Source: Gliomastix tumulicola (Eukaryota; Ascomycota; Sordariomycetes; Hypocreales; Bionectriaceae). From it: a DNA stretch of 64,000 nt. The DNA lies in assembly GCA_001599755.1 (NCBI GenBank), contig BCHX01000001.1, forward strand, positions 3,658,001 to 3,722,000. The letters run 5' to 3'. Numbering within the stretch: position 1 is the first letter of the stretch; each line of letters begins with the position of its first letter. Position numbers and translations under genes: made by a program. Under the pieces are notes generated by a model. That model saw only the letters and a program-made list of their open reading frames with translations, was not told the DNA's origin and searched no databases. Positions 44,668 through 54,228 of the stretch are shown here, piece after piece.

Positions 44668-46621
44668 ATGCCTGGGCAGAAGATCGCCATCGTTTCCGTC
44701 TTTGACAAGACTGGCCTGCTGGACCTGGCTAAGGGCCTCGTCCAGCAGAATGTCCGTATTCTAGCCTCTGGTGGCACCTCTCGCATGATCCGAGAGTCTG
44801 GCTTCCCTGTCGAGTATGTCAATTGGCTTCTTTTTCTCTTCTCGACGAATTAGAGCTGTTTCCCGCCTTGCTCTGGTTGGACATGTGACAGGGCAAGTAG
44901 CTAATGCGGTGCTTTCGCAGGGACGTGTCCGCCATCACCAAGGCCCCCGAGATGCTTGCCGGCCGTGTCAAGACGCTGCACCCCGCCGTCCATGCCGGTA
45001 TCCTCGCGAGGGACCTCGCTTCGGACGAGAAGGACCTGGCCGAGCAGAACATCAACAAGGTCGACTATGTCATCTGCAACCTGTACCCCTTCAAGGACAC
45101 CGTCGCCAAGGTCAACGTCAGCGTCCCCGAGGCCGTCGAGGAGATCGATATTGGCGGCGTGACCCTCATCCGCGCCGCTGCGAAGAACCACAAGCGAGTC
45201 ACCATCCTCAGCGACCCTGCCGACTACGCTGGCTTCCTCAACGAGCTGGAGAAGGGCGAGATCACCGAGGAGAGCCGCAACCGATACGCCCTCAAGGCCT
45301 TCGAGCACACCGCCGACTACGATACCGCCATCTCGGAGTTCTTCCGCAAGGAGTACGCCTCAGGCGGCGACCAACACCTGGCCCTCCGCTACGGCGCCAA
45401 CCCCCACCAGAAGCCTGCTGCTGCCTTCACGACGGAAGGGAAGCTGCCCTTCAAGGTCCTGGGAGGGTCGCCCGGGTACATCAACCTCCTCGATGCTCTG
45501 AATGCCTGGCCCCTGGTCAAGGAGCTCAAGCAGGCGCTCGGTCTCCCTGCCGCCGCCAGTTTCAAGCACGTCTCCCCCGCCGGCGCTGCCATCGGCACCC
45601 CGCTCACTGCTGAGGAGCGCAAGGTCTGCTTCGTCAACGACATTGAGGGCATCGAGACCTCCGCCCTCGCACAGGCTTATGCCCGCGCCCGTGGTGCCGA
45701 CCGCATGAGCAGCTTCGGCGACATCATTGCCCTGAGTGACGTCGTTGATGTGCCCACCGCCAGCATCATCTCCAAGGAGGTCTCTGACGGTGTCATCGCG
45801 CCCGGCTACGAGGACGCCGCCCTCGAGATCCTCAAGAAGAAGAAGGGCGGCAAGTACCTCGTCCTCCAGATCGATCCCGACTACAAGCCCTCGCCCACCG
45901 AGACCCGTACCGTGTACGGCATCAACCTCCAGCAGCACCGCAACGACTACGAGGTCACCCCCAAGTCCTTCAGCACCATCATCACGCCCAAGGACTCTGC
46001 CCCGCTCCCGGAGAGCGCGTCGCGGGATCTCACCATCGCCACCATCACCCTTAAGTACACCCAGAGCAACTCGGTCTGCTACGCCGTCAACGGCCAGGTC
46101 GTCGGCCTCGGCGCCGGCCAGCAGTCGCGCATCCACTGCACCCGTCTTGCCGGTGACAAGGCCGACAACTGGTGGATGCGGTTCCACGAGCGCGTCCTCG
46201 GCATCAAGTGGAAGAAGGGCACCAAGCGGCCCGACAAGAGCAATGCCATCGATCTGCTCGTCAGCGGCGAGCTTCCCAAGGATGGTCCTGAGCGTGAGGC
46301 CTTCGAGGCCGTCTTCGAGGAGGTGCCTCCTGCCTTCACCGAGGAGGAGCGTGATGCCTGGATGAAGCAGCTCAAGGATGTTGCCGTGTCTAGCGATGCT
46401 TTCGTAAGTTTCACACATTCCCATCTCCCTCTGTTCGATGCACAGCTGCTCACAAAGTTCTCCAGTTCCCGTTCATCGACAACGTCTTCCGCGCGGCTCG
46501 CTCCGGCGTCAAGTACATCGCCGCCCCGGGAGGCAGCCAGAACGATGGCGCCGTCTTCGAGACGGCCGAGAAGCTCGGCATCACCTTCGTAGAGCAGAAC
46601 ATCCGTCTCTTCCACCACTAA
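44668..46621 (+). CDS. ADE17: Bifunctional AICAR transformylase / IMP cyclohydrolase
   Basis: Three exons: 44668-44813, 44921-46403 and 46466-46621; introns are 107 and 62 bp and the product is 594 aa. It carries out the last two steps of purine synthesis: formylation of AICAR using 10-formyl-THF, then ring closure to IMP, in the cytosol. The N-terminal IMP cyclohydrolase (MGS-like) domain shows KIAIVSVFDKTGL, ILASGGTSRMIRE and GRVKTLHPAVHAGIL. The C-terminal transformylase domain shows LRYGANPHQKPAA, FKHVSPAGAAIG (catalytic Lys-His) and VGLGAGQQSRIHC. The last exon supplies FPFIDNVFRAARSGVKYIAAPGG. Yeast has two copies (Ade16 and Ade17), so the symbol only marks the family. The call is very sure. 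Confidence 0.97.
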
Positions 46622-47044
46622 AGGGAAGGGGAATCATGTTCGGGAGTGCGATGTCGGCCGCGGATGTTTAAAAGCGTTGATCTTATTCGAAACTTATGGC
46701 TATAGACTACTACTAAGGTTAGGGTTAGGAGGCAAGTTGAAGCAACAACAAATGACTCTCGATATGGGATGACATTTGATTATTTGAGGGATCTACCGTC
46801 CGGCCAAAATGAGCTGAGCGCGCATCACATCATGCCTTCCCGCGTCTATGGCTTCCCATTCGAACGAAATTGCAAAAATCCATGTGACAGACCCCCCCCC
46901 CCCTTTCCGAGATATCCGTTTCTTGCCCAAACTCCTTGAAGTAAAAATCATGTAAACAACGATGCTGCTACTAGTACAGTCCAGTCAAGGCAAACATGCT
47001 CCATATAGATCCCCAAAATCTGTCAACCGCTCGCGTAGTCCTCA
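46622..47044. other. Intergenic, converging 3' ends
   Basis: 423 bp between the ATIC and RAD17 stops. It holds a GGTTAGGGTTAGG (two telomere-like units, around 46718-46730) and a C12 run (46892-46903). There is no gene. Confidence 0.6.
46892..46903. repeat. C12 homopolymer
   Basis: Twelve consecutive C bases in the 3' intergenic region between ATIC and RAD17. Confidence 0.95.
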
Positions 47045-49711
47045 TCAGTCCTCGATGTCATCGTCACTCAGGACGAGCTTCTGCGCTAGGAGGCCCGTCA
47101 CATTGCCCGTCTTGACGCCCGCGCTCTTCTTGCGCGGACTCGCCTCCTCGGAGGGCTTATCTGTCGCCCAGGCCTCGGTAGCCACGGGCTCCGTCTCGTC
47201 CGAGTCCGACTCGTCGTCCGGCGCCGCGATCCCCTTGAACGAGACGACCTTCTCGAGGTCCCGGAGGCGGATGGCCGACTTCCCGCTGCTGCCGCGTGCC
47301 ATCTGCGCCATGTAGGGCAGGCGCTCGAGCACCATCTCCCGACGAGCGGCGCTGCCCAGGGAGAGGATGGGCGGGGGGTCGCCGTCTTCGTCTTGCTTTT
47401 TTGCGTTTTGTTGCTCCAGTTTCTGCTCCAGCCTTTGCTTCTGCTGCCGCTGCATCCAGGAGAGCGTGTCGCCTTGCTGTGATGGTTTCCTAAACGCGCC
47501 GGCGCCGTCTGTGAGGTCCTTTGTCCCCGCGTTGAGATCGCCCCTGAGGAGCTTGGATGACCAGACGTCGATCAGGCCCTCGAGCTCCTCCTTCTCCCTC
47601 CATAGCTTGAGACTGGTGGGGTAGAACATCTTGAAGGCGTCGCCGCCTCTGCTCTTCGTTGGCATCTTCCTCTGGACAGGGTGAGGTAACGAGAAGAGCA
47701 TGCCCCGGACGGCGACTTGAAAGGTGATCTCTTCCTGGCGCAGGACATGGCTGGCTGAATCTTGACCACCTGTGAAGCCACCGCGACCGCCGAAGAAGAC
47801 GTCGCGTGACGGGCAGAGCAGATCGCTCACGGAGAGGGCTTCAATGCAGTCGTTGAGGTAGTCCATTGGCGTGGAGAGGTCCATGGGATCGGAGCTTTCG
47901 CAGGACGGTGCGTAGTTCTCATGCAGGGCCGAAATAAATGTGTGAGTGTCCGTTCCCGTCTCATCTATGAGCGAGTCGACCGACACTTCGGACTTCTTTG
48001 GGCGTGAGAGATGCGACAGGTGTGCTGGAAGATCCTCGGCGCAGTCGTGGCCGCCCCTTTCCTCTCTCTTGTTGTAGACGACTTTACCAACGGCGTGGAA
48101 TATGCCGAGACTCGCTTCGCGCCGTGAGATCAGCTCCAGGCTGTCTGCTTCGCCCTTTGTGAGGCCGATGCCATCTCTCGCGCTCTTCTTGGGCTTGGTG
48201 AAGGTCACCTTGGCGCCCCAGTCTGCCTCCTGGTCTCCCTTGAGGCACAGGAACTCGAGGGATGATATTGCGTTGCGTATGTCGCCAATCTCGCCGAGCT
48301 GCTTAAGCACGAGCGGACCAGGGGTCCTCCTGCGGCCAGACCTGCGGGACTCCTTCTGTACCACTAAGTCAAGTGCCCTCGCTAGGAGTGTAGGGGCGAC
48401 GGGATTGAATTCAATCATCGCGAGGCCAGGATGGCGGAGGATCTCTGGACCAAGGAGACGGTGTGCGGTGAAGCTGTCTGCCGAGGCAGACGTAGTCGTC
48501 AACAGAGTCTCCGATATGATAATAACAACCGGCTGGATCGACTCTGCCCGGCGCCTCTGCCCGAAACTAGCGAGTGATGGCGTATGTGTAGACAGGTACG
48601 ACAGGATAGAGCTGCGGAACGACGTCAATGTCGACGAAGACCGCGAGAAGGTGTTTGGGAACTCTTCTATGAGCATCAGCCTCCTGGCGTTCGCCTTCGC
48701 ATCTGCGTTCCAGCTGCTGCTCGGCGTCATGGACGGCTTGGGCACGTCATCGTCCATCTCGAGCGCCCCAAACTTGCCGCTGCGTCCCAGGAACTCGTCG
48801 AACTTGGCGGACGAGCTCACGAACCCCGTGCTGGTGTTGTTGGCCGGGTTCTTCCACTCCAGCACTTGGACGCCCATCTCGTTTGCGAGAAGCCTAAGTG
48901 TGGTGGTCTTGGCCGAGCCTGCCGGGCCTTTCAGGATGAGGATGCGCTGCCGTAGACGGCCGTTGAGCACGTCCTCGAGCCATCCCCTTACATCCGATAC
49001 TTTCTTCTTGTGCACGACCAGCTCGTCCAGATTCTTCGGCCCGAACCGCTCAGACCATGGTCTCAGGTCGTTGTCCGGCACCGCTGGCTTGGGCGGCTTC
49101 AGAAACCGCTGGCTAGCCGTCGGGGCGGCGGCACCAGCATCTTGGGAACTGGCATCCCTCGCCCGCTTCCGAGCGTGCTGCCCGACCAGACTGATCGAAC
49201 TCGACTTGATCTCGGATATATCGTCCTCTTCCGATATAGGATCGCTAATCAGATCCTCGATGGGCACGCTCGCCTGCCGTGGTTTCGGCGGATTCTGCGT
49301 CTGCTTCGAGAACAGGGTCTTCAAGTCCGCGGACTTTCCTCGCTCATCCCCGTTCAGGAAGTCCCTGCTGCTGGACTTCTTGGGGCTCGGACTGGCGACG
49401 CTCTTCTTGTTCTGCGGTCGACGGGCAAGCCCATTCGTCGTCGATGTCGATGTCGTCTTCGTCTTCGTCTTCGTATTATTGGAAGGGGCTCTCTTGTTCA
49501 CGTTGCTGGACGTGATCTTGACCGGGCTCGGGGACACGGTCGGCTGCCGTCGGGTCTTGGAGGGGGAGCCCGGCGAGGCGATGAGGAAGTTGGCCAGCGT
49601 GTTGGTCGGCTGCGTCTGCGTCCCTCCTCCATCGTACTCGTTGCTGTCGCCTTCGTCGTCGTCCGAGGCTACGACGGTGTTGCGCTTGCGACGCTTCGCT
49701 GGCGGAGCCAT
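47045..49711 (-). CDS. RAD17: Checkpoint clamp loader Rad17 (yeast Rad24)
   Basis: A single exon of 888 aa. Rad17 replaces Rfc1 in an RFC-like complex that loads the 9-1-1 clamp at damaged DNA and so triggers the ATR checkpoint. The N-terminus is basic then acidic (PPAKRRKRNTVVASDDDEGD), followed by a long Ser/Thr/Lys-rich disordered part. The AAA+ core begins with PWSERFGPKNLDELVVHKKKV; Walker A is GPAGSAKT at about residues 262-269, and Walker B is LMLIEEFPN. IEEF replaces a classic DE pair, as is common in this family. The C-terminal third (RDVFFGGRGGFTGG; QVAVRGMLFSLPHPVQRKM) matches the Rad17-specific region. The tail repeats Asp/Glu-rich motifs and ends SDDDIED. The call is very sure. 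Confidence 0.93.
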   Translation of the reverse strand: MAPPAKRRKRNTVVASDDDEGDSNEYDGGGTQTQPTNTLANFLIASPGSPSKTRRQPTVSPSPVKITSSNVNKRAPSNNTKTKTKTTSTSTTNGLARRPQNKKSVASPSPKKSSSRDFLNGDERGKSADLKTLFSKQTQNPPKPRQASVPIEDLISDPISEEDDISEIKSSSISLVGQHARKRARDASSQDAGAAAPTASQRFLKPPKPAVPDNDLRPWSERFGPKNLDELVVHKKKVSDVRGWLEDVLNGRLRQRILILKGPAGSAKTTTLRLLANEMGVQVLEWKNPANNTSTGFVSSSAKFDEFLGRSGKFGALEMDDDVPKPSMTPSSSWNADAKANARRLMLIEEFPNTFSRSSSTLTSFRSSILSYLSTHTPSLASFGQRRRAESIQPVVIIISETLLTTTSASADSFTAHRLLGPEILRHPGLAMIEFNPVAPTLLARALDLVVQKESRRSGRRRTPGPLVLKQLGEIGDIRNAISSLEFLCLKGDQEADWGAKVTFTKPKKSARDGIGLTKGEADSLELISRREASLGIFHAVGKVVYNKREERGGHDCAEDLPAHLSHLSRPKKSEVSVDSLIDETGTDTHTFISALHENYAPSCESSDPMDLSTPMDYLNDCIEALSVSDLLCPSRDVFFGGRGGFTGGQDSASHVLRQEEITFQVAVRGMLFSLPHPVQRKMPTKSRGGDAFKMFYPTSLKLWREKEELEGLIDVWSSKLLRGDLNAGTKDLTDGAGAFRKPSQQGDTLSWMQRQQKQRLEQKLEQQNAKKQDEDGDPPPILSLGSAARREMVLERLPYMAQMARGSSGKSAIRLRDLEKVVSFKGIAAPDDESDSDETEPVATEAWATDKPSEEASPRKKSAGVKTGNVTGLLAQKLVLSDDDIED

Positions 49712-50313
49712 GGCCGTGACGGGTGGTGCTGGTGCTGGTGCATTTGCTTAGGCGGGCGGGCACGCACGCATGCACGACCGGGTGTGCTCGTCGAGGGCGC
49801 GGGGAGTTAGCAGTGGGCTGACGAGCAGTGTGAGCCAGAGGCTGACATGGCTAGAGGTTTGACAGCTTGGGCTTGGGGAGGTCAATTGGGGATGAGGAAG
49901 CTGAGGCTGACGGGCGCTTGCTGGTTGTCGATCGGCAGGCGATAACCTGCACAGTAGATCCGCGTTGATTCGCACTATTTCGCGTCGCCCACTTACCCTA
50001 AACAAACCGCCACGATGAAACACTTGCCCACTAAGGTACTGCATGTGTTATCCCGTCTCATCCCTCACCGTCTTCTATTCCTTGGTTTGATGATTTCATC
50101 CCATTCCCCGTCGAGTCCTTATCCACACGTGCCATTCAATTTGTCGTTATCATTATTGGTGTTACAACCTGGGTAGCGCTATGACAATCTCGTGCTCCTC
50201 GATCCATGAATACCAATCTGGAACCCCGTGCTGGGAGCCGCGCCTCATACAACTTGCTCGTCACCAATCTGGCCATGTAAAAGGCAGTGATACTCCCATG
50301 CAGACGCCTCTCA
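49712..50313. promoter_or_regulatory. RAD17 promoter region and 3' flank of the AflY-like gene
   Basis: 602 bp between two minus-strand genes. I see no gene or clear motif. Confidence 0.55.
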
Positions 50314-51662
50314 TCAATGAGTCCAGCCTTTGAAGTTGTCCACAAAAGAGACTGCCGCCGCAAGATATCTGGCATGAACATCTCCCCAGGTGAAGGCAGC
50401 TTCCCTGATTGCTCGAACCGCTAGTAGACGAGGGTGTTCGTGTTAGTGAAATCATATACTTCAAAGCGCGCTGAAGACCATGAACATACCTTTGACGTAA
50501 TGTGCGTCCTTCGAGTATGGAGAAGTGAGTGCCTCCTGCTCAACGTAATTCCAAGACTTCTTACCGATCTTGCGGTCCACGTTGTCAGGGTCGGGTCGAG
50601 GGCGACCCTTGATGATGAAGATGGCGATGACGAGCAGCCACCATTCCCTCACGAGCGTGACGTGGTGCTCAGGAGGGATGAACGGTAGGAGGATGCGCAC
50701 AGCGTGGCTCGTGGTGAGCAGGTGAACGATCAGGAAGTTGAACGAGTGCGTTCCGGGCCGGACAGTCTCGACGAGCAGGGCCACGGCGGCTTCCTGGGAC
50801 AGCTGGAAGTCCTTGGTGGGGTCGTTCAGCTGCCAGGCGTTCCAGTATTCGAGAATAAGGGCCTCGTGCTTCTCGAAGATGGATTCCAGGTCACCGAGGT
50901 CCGGGTCGCGAGGGATGACGTCGAATCGCGTGTCTTCCGACAGCTTGATGAGGAGGCCCAGGGGCGAGTCGTTGGCGAGACCAGAGGGCTTGGTGTAGGA
51001 CGGGTTGTCTAGGTATTTGTGGAAGAAGTTGTACTGGATGGCGGACAGGGTGAGGGCTTCCATGGCCACGTCCTTGCTATCCATCTCAAACGCATAGCCA
51101 AGATGAATGAGAGGATGACCAACTGGGAAAGGAGTTAGCATTCAATTCTCTTGGGTGCTTAGATGTGGCTTGACTTACGCCCTCCAATCAGACCGTGGAA
51201 GAGAGGCTCGGGGCCCGTGAAAAGGAAGTGGGCAATGACCTTCTTCCAGTCATATGCGAATTCCATGACTAGCTTGTCCTCAAAGTAGTCAAGGAAGGCC
51301 CTCTGATAGCGCTTGTCACCGAGGAAATCCCTCCAGTCGTTGTCGATGATCTCTGCTGGTGAGGGCCTCCAGGGCTCAAGCTCCTTGGCCTCCTGATCAT
51401 AGATGTCGTTGAGATGCTGCTCAGTGCCCCCAAGGAGGTATGCAGAGCTGAGGAGGTGAGGGCAGTGGTTGTCCCATTGGAGATGGTTGTAGACGACGGC
51501 GTGGTTGACGTGGTTGGCCTTGAGGAGATGCTTGAGACATCGGGCCCTGCGGTCGGGATTGGTCTCGACGTGGTGAATCTCGACTGACGGCAGGGTAATT
51601 GCCGTGGGACGAGACGCTACCAGTCTGTTCAGCACCGGGATATAACCAATGAATCCAGTCAT
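50314..51662 (-). CDS. Questin oxidase / AflY-like protein (DUF4243)
   Basis: Three exons: 51662-51179, 51122-50490 and 50420-50314; introns are 56 and 69 bp and the product is 407 aa. The sequence, with NHLQWDNHCPHLLSSAYLLGG, FHGLIGGLGHPLIHLGYAFE (joined across intron 1) and a final AAAVSFVDNFKGW, matches the questin oxidase-like family. Members carry out Baeyer-Villiger-type ring opening in anthraquinone and aflatoxin pathways (GedK, AflY/HypA). The conserved His-rich helices are present. No polyketide synthase, transporter or regulator lies nearby; the neighbours are RAD17 and a ubiquitin ligase. A role in a biosynthetic cluster is therefore not supported here, and its own substrate is unknown. 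The family call is sure. Confidence 0.88.
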
Positions 51663-52201
51663 GTTTGGTGATGTCTGAGTAGCTGAGTAGAGAATGACTA
51701 GGAACTTTGTTGGGGAGGAACCGGGGATGACGTTTTATCAAGATTGAGGGGAAGGGACAGCTTGGAGGGTGCGAGGGTTTGGTAGCAATGAGAAGCTGTG
51801 GCAAAGCGTGTCGGGGAATTGCACCCAATCGGATGAATGCAATATGCCGTCAGACACGGGAGCTGAGGATCACGGCTCCGTGGATGATTGCTTTCGGGTG
51901 TTCATCTCACCGTCTCTCAAGTACAGTGAATACAGTGTGGCTGGCACTACCTTACCTGAGCCCGTCTGGGGTAGCTGCAGGTACGAGGTATGTCCTATTG
52001 GCCGCTACTTTTGATGGCTAGCCTCATCGCTGAGCTAGAAAGTATATCCGATAGACACTACTTTACAGCTTGCCGTTTGCCCCATTTTTCATCGTTGAAT
52101 CCTCAGCTCGCCAAAGTTCCAACCTCTCAGCACCCCGAATTCACCAAAGCTGGAAGCACTTCAGCTCACACACGCCCCTCGCATCAAGGCATTCGCCAAA
52201 G
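51663..52201. promoter_or_regulatory. Divergent promoter region of the AflY-like and UBE3D-like genes
   Basis: 539 bp between divergent start codons, moderately AT-rich in the middle. I see no gene. Confidence 0.55.
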
Positions 52202-53839
52202 ATGGCGATTCCATCTCAGAGCAGCATAAACATCTATGCTGAGCTCCTCTCCAATATTCGGCAGATTTCTGTGGCGGTCTCTCTCGGCTCCAGCTCAGGC
52301 GCAACCACGAACGCCCAGGTCGTCGAGAATGGCACAGCTGTTCAAGTTCATCACCAAGGGCAGACGAAGTCGCTAGATCTGCCTGCACACGTGGAATCCG
52401 TCGCTACAGCTCTACCCATACCCCCGGCGCCAGCTTCGCGACTGAATTGGCGGCTGCCTCTGTCACCGTCTGTGCCGAGGCCCAGCCAGTTCTCCCTGGA
52501 GACGCAGGCTATTCCGTGGGAGTCAAAGGACCTGGACACTAGATCCGGGGTCTGCTGCCGCAAGTGCGACCATTCGATAGTATCTCGGGACTCTATTTCA
52601 TCCTGGAGAGACCTACCGAGCGAGAACTGGGCCGAGATGATGGAATTCTGGCACTGCCATAAGCCCCACGATGAAGAGCATGAACACCACACGCATGCCA
52701 GCAATGGCGCTGACACCGAGAGCCTTGCGAAGCGTGGATACGGTGCCAGTAATGTTATTTCTGCCAAACCTGGCATCGGATTCGTTGACCTCGTCTCCTT
52801 CATGTTTGCGGAACCAGATTGCAGCGGTCTTTTGGTAAGCACACCACTTCTCGGCACCCATCCATTCATATCCGGACTTGCCACCACGGGGGGAAAAGAA
52901 GTTGGCCTGGCCGGCCTATCCAGGCACCAGTGGCGTGGTCATCGATACAATCCCCCCAGAATGAGAAACTCACTTGTCCTCCTGTCTCGTGCAGGCCGGC
53001 AAATCTGCATGGAAACCTTTCCGCCCTCACGGGTGGAAACGGGTTCCGGCGGTGATGCTGGACGGACAGCCTCCTGTCTTCAGCTTGGCGGCTAGAGCCA
53101 TGGCCGTTCGGCGATTACAGGAGGCACATTTATTTGCTTTGGGAGTCGGATTGCATGTCTGCTCTCGCTCTCGTTGAGAAAGTTGACTTGAATAACTCGA
53201 TCTGTAAATCGGTATTTGCTGACCGTGATCTAGTTTTCAACCTCTTCCTACGCTTCTGGGGTGCCCCAAAGTCGTCTAATCCTGGACGAGTCGGCTTCAT
53301 TGAAATATCTCCTGGTATTCTGCGAAGCTTGCCAGGCCGAGATTGGCTTATACAATGTGCATGCCACGTCGGTCACCCTGTTCAAGTGGCAGGTTCTATG
53401 CGAAACGTCGACCCCGAGCCAGCCCCCAAGCAGCTTGCAGTGCCTTGCAGCGACATTGACAGCGACTATCTCACGCTCTGGTTCGGCCAAGTCTGTGATT
53501 ATGCCCTATAACCTGGCTACTAGGGGGGATGATGGGGTCGACGAAAGCTCACGCCTTGCGCTCCATCTCTGGGTCCTGAACCCTCATCTTGTCTATGCGT
53601 CATCCTCTCTAGACGGCATGCAAGGGGCTATGAAGGTACTGTATCGCATCATCGACTGCGGCGAAGGGAGCAAGATGGTTGAATCATTAACGTCGGATGT
53701 GCAAGAGATATCCTTGCCAGCGTCGGTTATAGAGGCGGCTCGGGATAGCTTGGAGACGAGCACCTTGATCTTGCCGGAACACGAAAGGCAATTCAGAGAA
53801 TGGAGCGTCGGTTTACTAGATCGTTGGAGACCGGAATGA
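52202..53839 (+). CDS. UBE3D-like E3 ubiquitin ligase (HECT_2, E2-binding)
   Basis: Exons 52202-52834 and 53234-53839 join in phase 0; the product is 412 aa. The start MAIPSQSSINIYAELLSNIRQ is the typical fungal N-terminus of this family. A zinc-type CCRKCDHSIV ... ENWAEMMEFWHCHKPH module follows, then GASNVISAKPGIGFVDLVSFMF. The second exon gives LLVFCEACQAEIGLY, VTLFKWQVLCE, AATLTATISRSGSAKSV and ALHLWVLNP, and ends in MKVLYRI...LPEHERQFREWSVGLLDRW. In animals the family binds E2 enzymes (UbcH10) and ubiquitinates cyclins; its fungal role is little known. The intron is 399 bp, supported by GTAAGC, a CTGAC branch site 13 bases before TAG, and frame. Open frames inside it have no family features. 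The call is sure and the intron likely. Confidence 0.87.
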
Positions 53840-54228
53840 CAAATGATTATCATGATCAACCATGTTTACAGATTTAGACGAGGCACCTAGGCATTGGGTG
53901 GTGGTTGAATGGCCGTGGCCTCGCACTGTGCATACCGCCTAAATTTGACACATATGTACTGTATTTATTACGTACAAAATGCACTGTAGGTGAGTAATCC
54001 CGTGAGGCAACCGCGCCACCTTCGATCCTCTGACATCTCCCTCACATCTCACTTTCTCTTTCCTTACCTCAAGTCAACACCGAGATTTGCCGACGTCTTG
54101 CACCTTTATTTGTCGTGTCCCCACACACTATATCTCTCCATCAGCACATGGCTATCCATTGCACCTAAACTTCACGGGATCGCTGGTTAGCCGTTGGCTG
54201 ACCTCGAGTCAGCCACTCTCCAACCGTG
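53840..54228. promoter_or_regulatory. Intergenic region before the SNF2 helicase gene
   Basis: 389 bp between tandem genes: AT-rich 3' flank, then CT-rich leader (54000-54150). I see no further feature. Confidence 0.55.

Noticed and set aside
45360..46424. 354-codon minus-strand frame opposite the ATIC gene
   Set aside because: Antisense shadow of a strongly codon-biased gene; Gly/Asp/Leu-rich with no domain.
46715..46731. Telomere or chromosome end
   Set aside because: Only two units between two intact genes; no array.
48102..49751. 549-codon plus-strand frame opposite RAD17
   Set aside because: It is the antisense shadow of a long GC-rich coding exon. Leu/Arg/Ser/Pro-rich composition and absence of motifs argue against a real gene.
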